A stretch of 6,274 nt of DNA from Nitrospirae bacterium GWC2_56_14 (GTDB taxonomy: Bacteria > Nitrospirota > UBA9217). Location: positions 2,741-9,014 of the forward strand of contig MHDY01000231.1 in assembly GCA_001803705.1 (NCBI GenBank), written 5' to 3'. The notes below the pieces were generated by a model. That model was not told where the DNA came from. It made no database searches and was given only the letters and a program-made list of their open reading frames with translations. Each line of letters starts with the position of its first letter. Position 1 is the stretch's first letter. This document shows positions 5,201 through 6,274 of the stretch, one piece after another. Made by a program: the position numbers and the translations under genes.

Positions 5201-6274
5201 GCGCCGATCATATGGCCGGTCAAATACCTGCCCGAACCGGTCGTGGCCGCGCCCAGGATCTTCACGCGCGAACCCACCTCCGCCCCGACCTCGGCAAGCC
5301 CCTGCTTCACCGCTTCTATGGGCCTGCCTGCCGTGGGGAGATAGCGCTTTGACAGCACGCGCATCTCCTTATCGATGACGACCACATTCGTTGAAACAGA
5401 CCCCACATCCACTCCCAGGTAGGCCTCGATCAGACCATCGGCATGGGGCCGGAGATCCTGGCCGGGATTCGGCATAATTCCGCAGCTCCTGACAAGGCGG
5501 CTCACGCCGGAAGAAGCGATCTTTTCTCCCGATACAAGGAAGTCCGAAAGCGCGGACGCGCCGCGGTAGGAAATGGGTTGAGGGGAGGTGCCCATGACCA
5601 TGAGCGCTGCGCCGATGGCGCCCGAGGTGGCGAAGTGCTCCGGCACCACCAGGTCCGCTTCCGACAACTGCAGAACTTCACGGAAGGCCCGACCCATGCC
5701 GGGGTTCGCTGCCACGCCGCCGAGAAACAGGATCGGCTTATGGAATTTTTTGCCTTTGCCCACGGTGGCCTTGAAGTTTCTGGCCATGGCAAAGCAGAGC
5801 CCGGCCACAATATCGTAATCCGGCGTGGCAATCTGCTGGAGATGGATCATGTCGCTCTTGGCAAAAACGCTGCACCGGCCCGCAACGCGGGGCGGTTTTT
5901 TTGATTTAAGGGCGATCGCGCCGAACTCCTCGATGGTGAGATGAAGACGGGCGGCCTGCTGGTCAAGGAACGAACCCGTGCCCGCAGCGCAGGCCGCATT
6001 CATGGAAAAGTCTTCGATCCTGCCCTGGGAGGACGCCGGATCGCGCGCCAGGGTGATGAGCTTCGCATCTTCACCCCCCAGCTCGATAACGGTGCGCGTC
6101 TCGGGATAATGCCGTCCGGCAAAAGCGGACTGTGCAAGGATCTCGTTGACGAACCGGGCGCCGATAAGCTCTGCAGCCTGCTTGCCGCCGCTGCCGGTGA
6201 TGCCCGCCGCCTTGACCCCGGCCAGGGAAAACCGCGATGCCAGGGAAACGAGCTCCTGTTCAAGCGAGCTGAGC
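2188..6274 (-). CDS. Tandem CoA-activase (BadFG/HgdC-type ATPase) fused to two HgdB-like Fe-S domains; 5' end beyond the window
   Basis: The 1361-residue frame is open to the right edge. The internal Met at 6003 is not the start, because the ASKHA fold begins upstream of it. Residues are numbered from the right edge. Residues 1-235 are ATPase domain 1, lacking its N-terminal phosphate loop (GITGSGG, ELGGEDAK; Fe-S ligands Cys95 in NAACAAGTGSF and Cys134 in RCSVF). Residues 285-540 are a complete ATPase domain 2 (GVDVGSVSTN, EIGGQDSK; Cys409 in NKACAAGTGSF and Cys449 in RCTVF). Residues 565-591 form a C-x2-C-x3-C-x18-C linker. Residues 631-900 are a DUF2229-type half (Cys682, 726, 893), and 960-1348 a COG3581-type half (Cys1010, 1045, 1300). 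HgdC-type activases use ATP hydrolysis to push low-potential electrons into a partner Fe-S protein; here donor and acceptor appear joined in one cytoplasmic chain. The substrate cannot be read from sequence. It may be a dehydratase-activating enzyme or a double-cubane cluster reductase. No clear terminator follows the TGA stop, so some read-through into the cold-shock gene is possible. Confidence 0.93.
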   Translation of the reverse strand, partial: LSSLEQELVSLASRFSLAGVKAAGITGSGGKQAAELIGARFVNEILAQSAFAGRHYPETRTVIELGGEDAKLITLARDPASSQGRIEDFSMNAACAAGTGSFLDQQAARLHLTIEEFGAIALKSKKPPRVAGRCSVFAKSDMIHLQQIATPDYDIVAGLCFAMARNFKATVGKGKKFHKPILFLGGVAANPGMGRAFREVLQLSEADLVVPEHFATSGAIGAALMVMGTSPQPISYRGASALSDFLVSGEKIASSGVSRLVRSCGIMPNPGQDLRPHADGLIEAYLGVDVGSVSTNVVVIDKEMRVLSKRYLPTAGRPIEAVKQGLAEVGAEVGSRVKILGAATTGSGRYLTGHMIGADVIRNEITAQATAAAAIDPAVDTIFEIGGQDSKYISLRDGAVVDFEMNKACAAGTGSFLEEQAERLGIRIKHDFESRAFEAESPCRFGERCTVFMESDLVHAMNTGSGVEELTAGLAYSIAYNYLNKVVAGKRIGDRIFFQGGVAANKAVVSAFETITGKPITVPPHHEVTGAIGAATLAMREHSGNSAFKGFDLSERAYTVTTFECGECANRCDIRRVVFGDEKPLFYGSRCEKYDVKKKTAFAGALPDLFAERDQLFLTAAPSPQAAETSVTIGIPRMLYVSDFLPFFQTFFSELGYRVVLSERTNRALINQALEATAAETCFPAKVALGHIQDLIDKKVDILFMPSFIRFPAAGDQDQIRGSQACPYAQALPYIARSSICFDNVKTIEPVLYLQDERRFNRTMQALGAALGKSRAAVTRARRLGQQAQEKSQHAVEERGRSVLSAIKPGEKALVLIGRNYNTCDSGVNMNLPAKIRDLGIQVIPMDFLPIHGADNAGFEDMYWRSGQKILAAARIIRGHPGLYPLYLTNFGCGPDSFITHFFRDEMSGKPFLQLEIDEHSADAGAITRIEAFLDSLGSKGRSGPRGSFVIKKRSNGPIHRKKVYFPPMTDHGHALAAAFRSCGVETEVLPESDDETVRIGREHSSGRECYPLALTTGDMIKATRRPGFDPDRSAFFMPAGKGPCRFGLYNRYHRQVLDKLGLDRVQVLSPMQDESLHEDFRMLDRNFVLLFWRGVFAVDMLQKALWEHRPYEKLHGQTDRVYQAALQNVAAAIEGRADLLPVLREVYEEFSGIQIAERTRPVIGVVGEIYLRSNRFGNEDVVRQIEKLGGEAWVAPISEWILYVNATAKTSATMNRSWKALLKAYLTGWVQHRDERRLLSGFNGNLRSLREPSIEQTLLAAGPYIHHSFEGEAVLSVGKAIDYINRGVSGLVNVMPFTCMPGTIASAVLKRVREDHNNIPLLNVAYEGQGDSQTLTRLEAFMHQARSFKPSTKRCRTGKK

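Noticed and set aside
6001..6003. ATG at 6003 as the start of the activase fusion
   Set aside because: The frame continues upstream to the window edge with activase motifs (GITGSGG, ELGGEDAK). This Met is internal, just before the Fe-S cysteine motif.

Overview
Every gene in this window lies on the minus strand, so it reads right to left: a very large ATP-dependent Fe-S activase/reductase fusion (cut by the right edge), a CspA-family cold-shock protein, a stand-alone STAS-domain protein, and the N-terminal third of a CheA histidine kinase (cut by the left edge). Coding DNA is clearly GC-rich, while the gene-free stretch at about 1440-1640 is AT-rich. The fusion is oxygen-sensitive chemistry of the BadFG/HgdC kind. 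The CheA type, the STAS-cheA pairing and a sigma-54-like promoter all suggest an anaerobic, motile Gram-negative bacterium, most likely Desulfobacterota (Geobacter/Syntrophus-like) or a close relative such as Nitrospirota. That placement is inference; no rRNA marker is present.

Right two-thirds (2188-6274): one open frame of 1361 residues with no start codon inside the window. It holds two tandem ASKHA ATPase domains of the 2-hydroxyacyl-CoA dehydratase activase family, then a four-cysteine linker, then two HgdB-like halves. Each half carries three cysteines in matching motifs. The 3+3 pattern is what would be expected for a double-cubane [8Fe-9S] cluster protein fused to its own ATP-driven reductase. 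This is the most interesting object in the window.

Middle (1763-2187): a compact cold-shock unit with a good sigma-70 promoter (TTGACA, 17 bp, TATGCT), a short leader with a possible 5' stem-loop, a 66-residue CspA-type protein and a strong intrinsic terminator.

Left (1-1762): about 450 bp without a convincing gene, carrying a well-spaced sigma-54 promoter candidate with an IHF-like site and dyads upstream. A roughly 168-nt leader follows, then a two-gene chemotaxis operon in which the STAS gene and cheA overlap by 4 nt (ATGA). The STAS protein lacks the usual phospho-serine. The CheA fragment has a normal Hpt domain, a P2-like domain and an unusual MshEN-like repeat module. The metabolic, cold-shock and chemotaxis units look independently transcribed; no functional link between them is visible.
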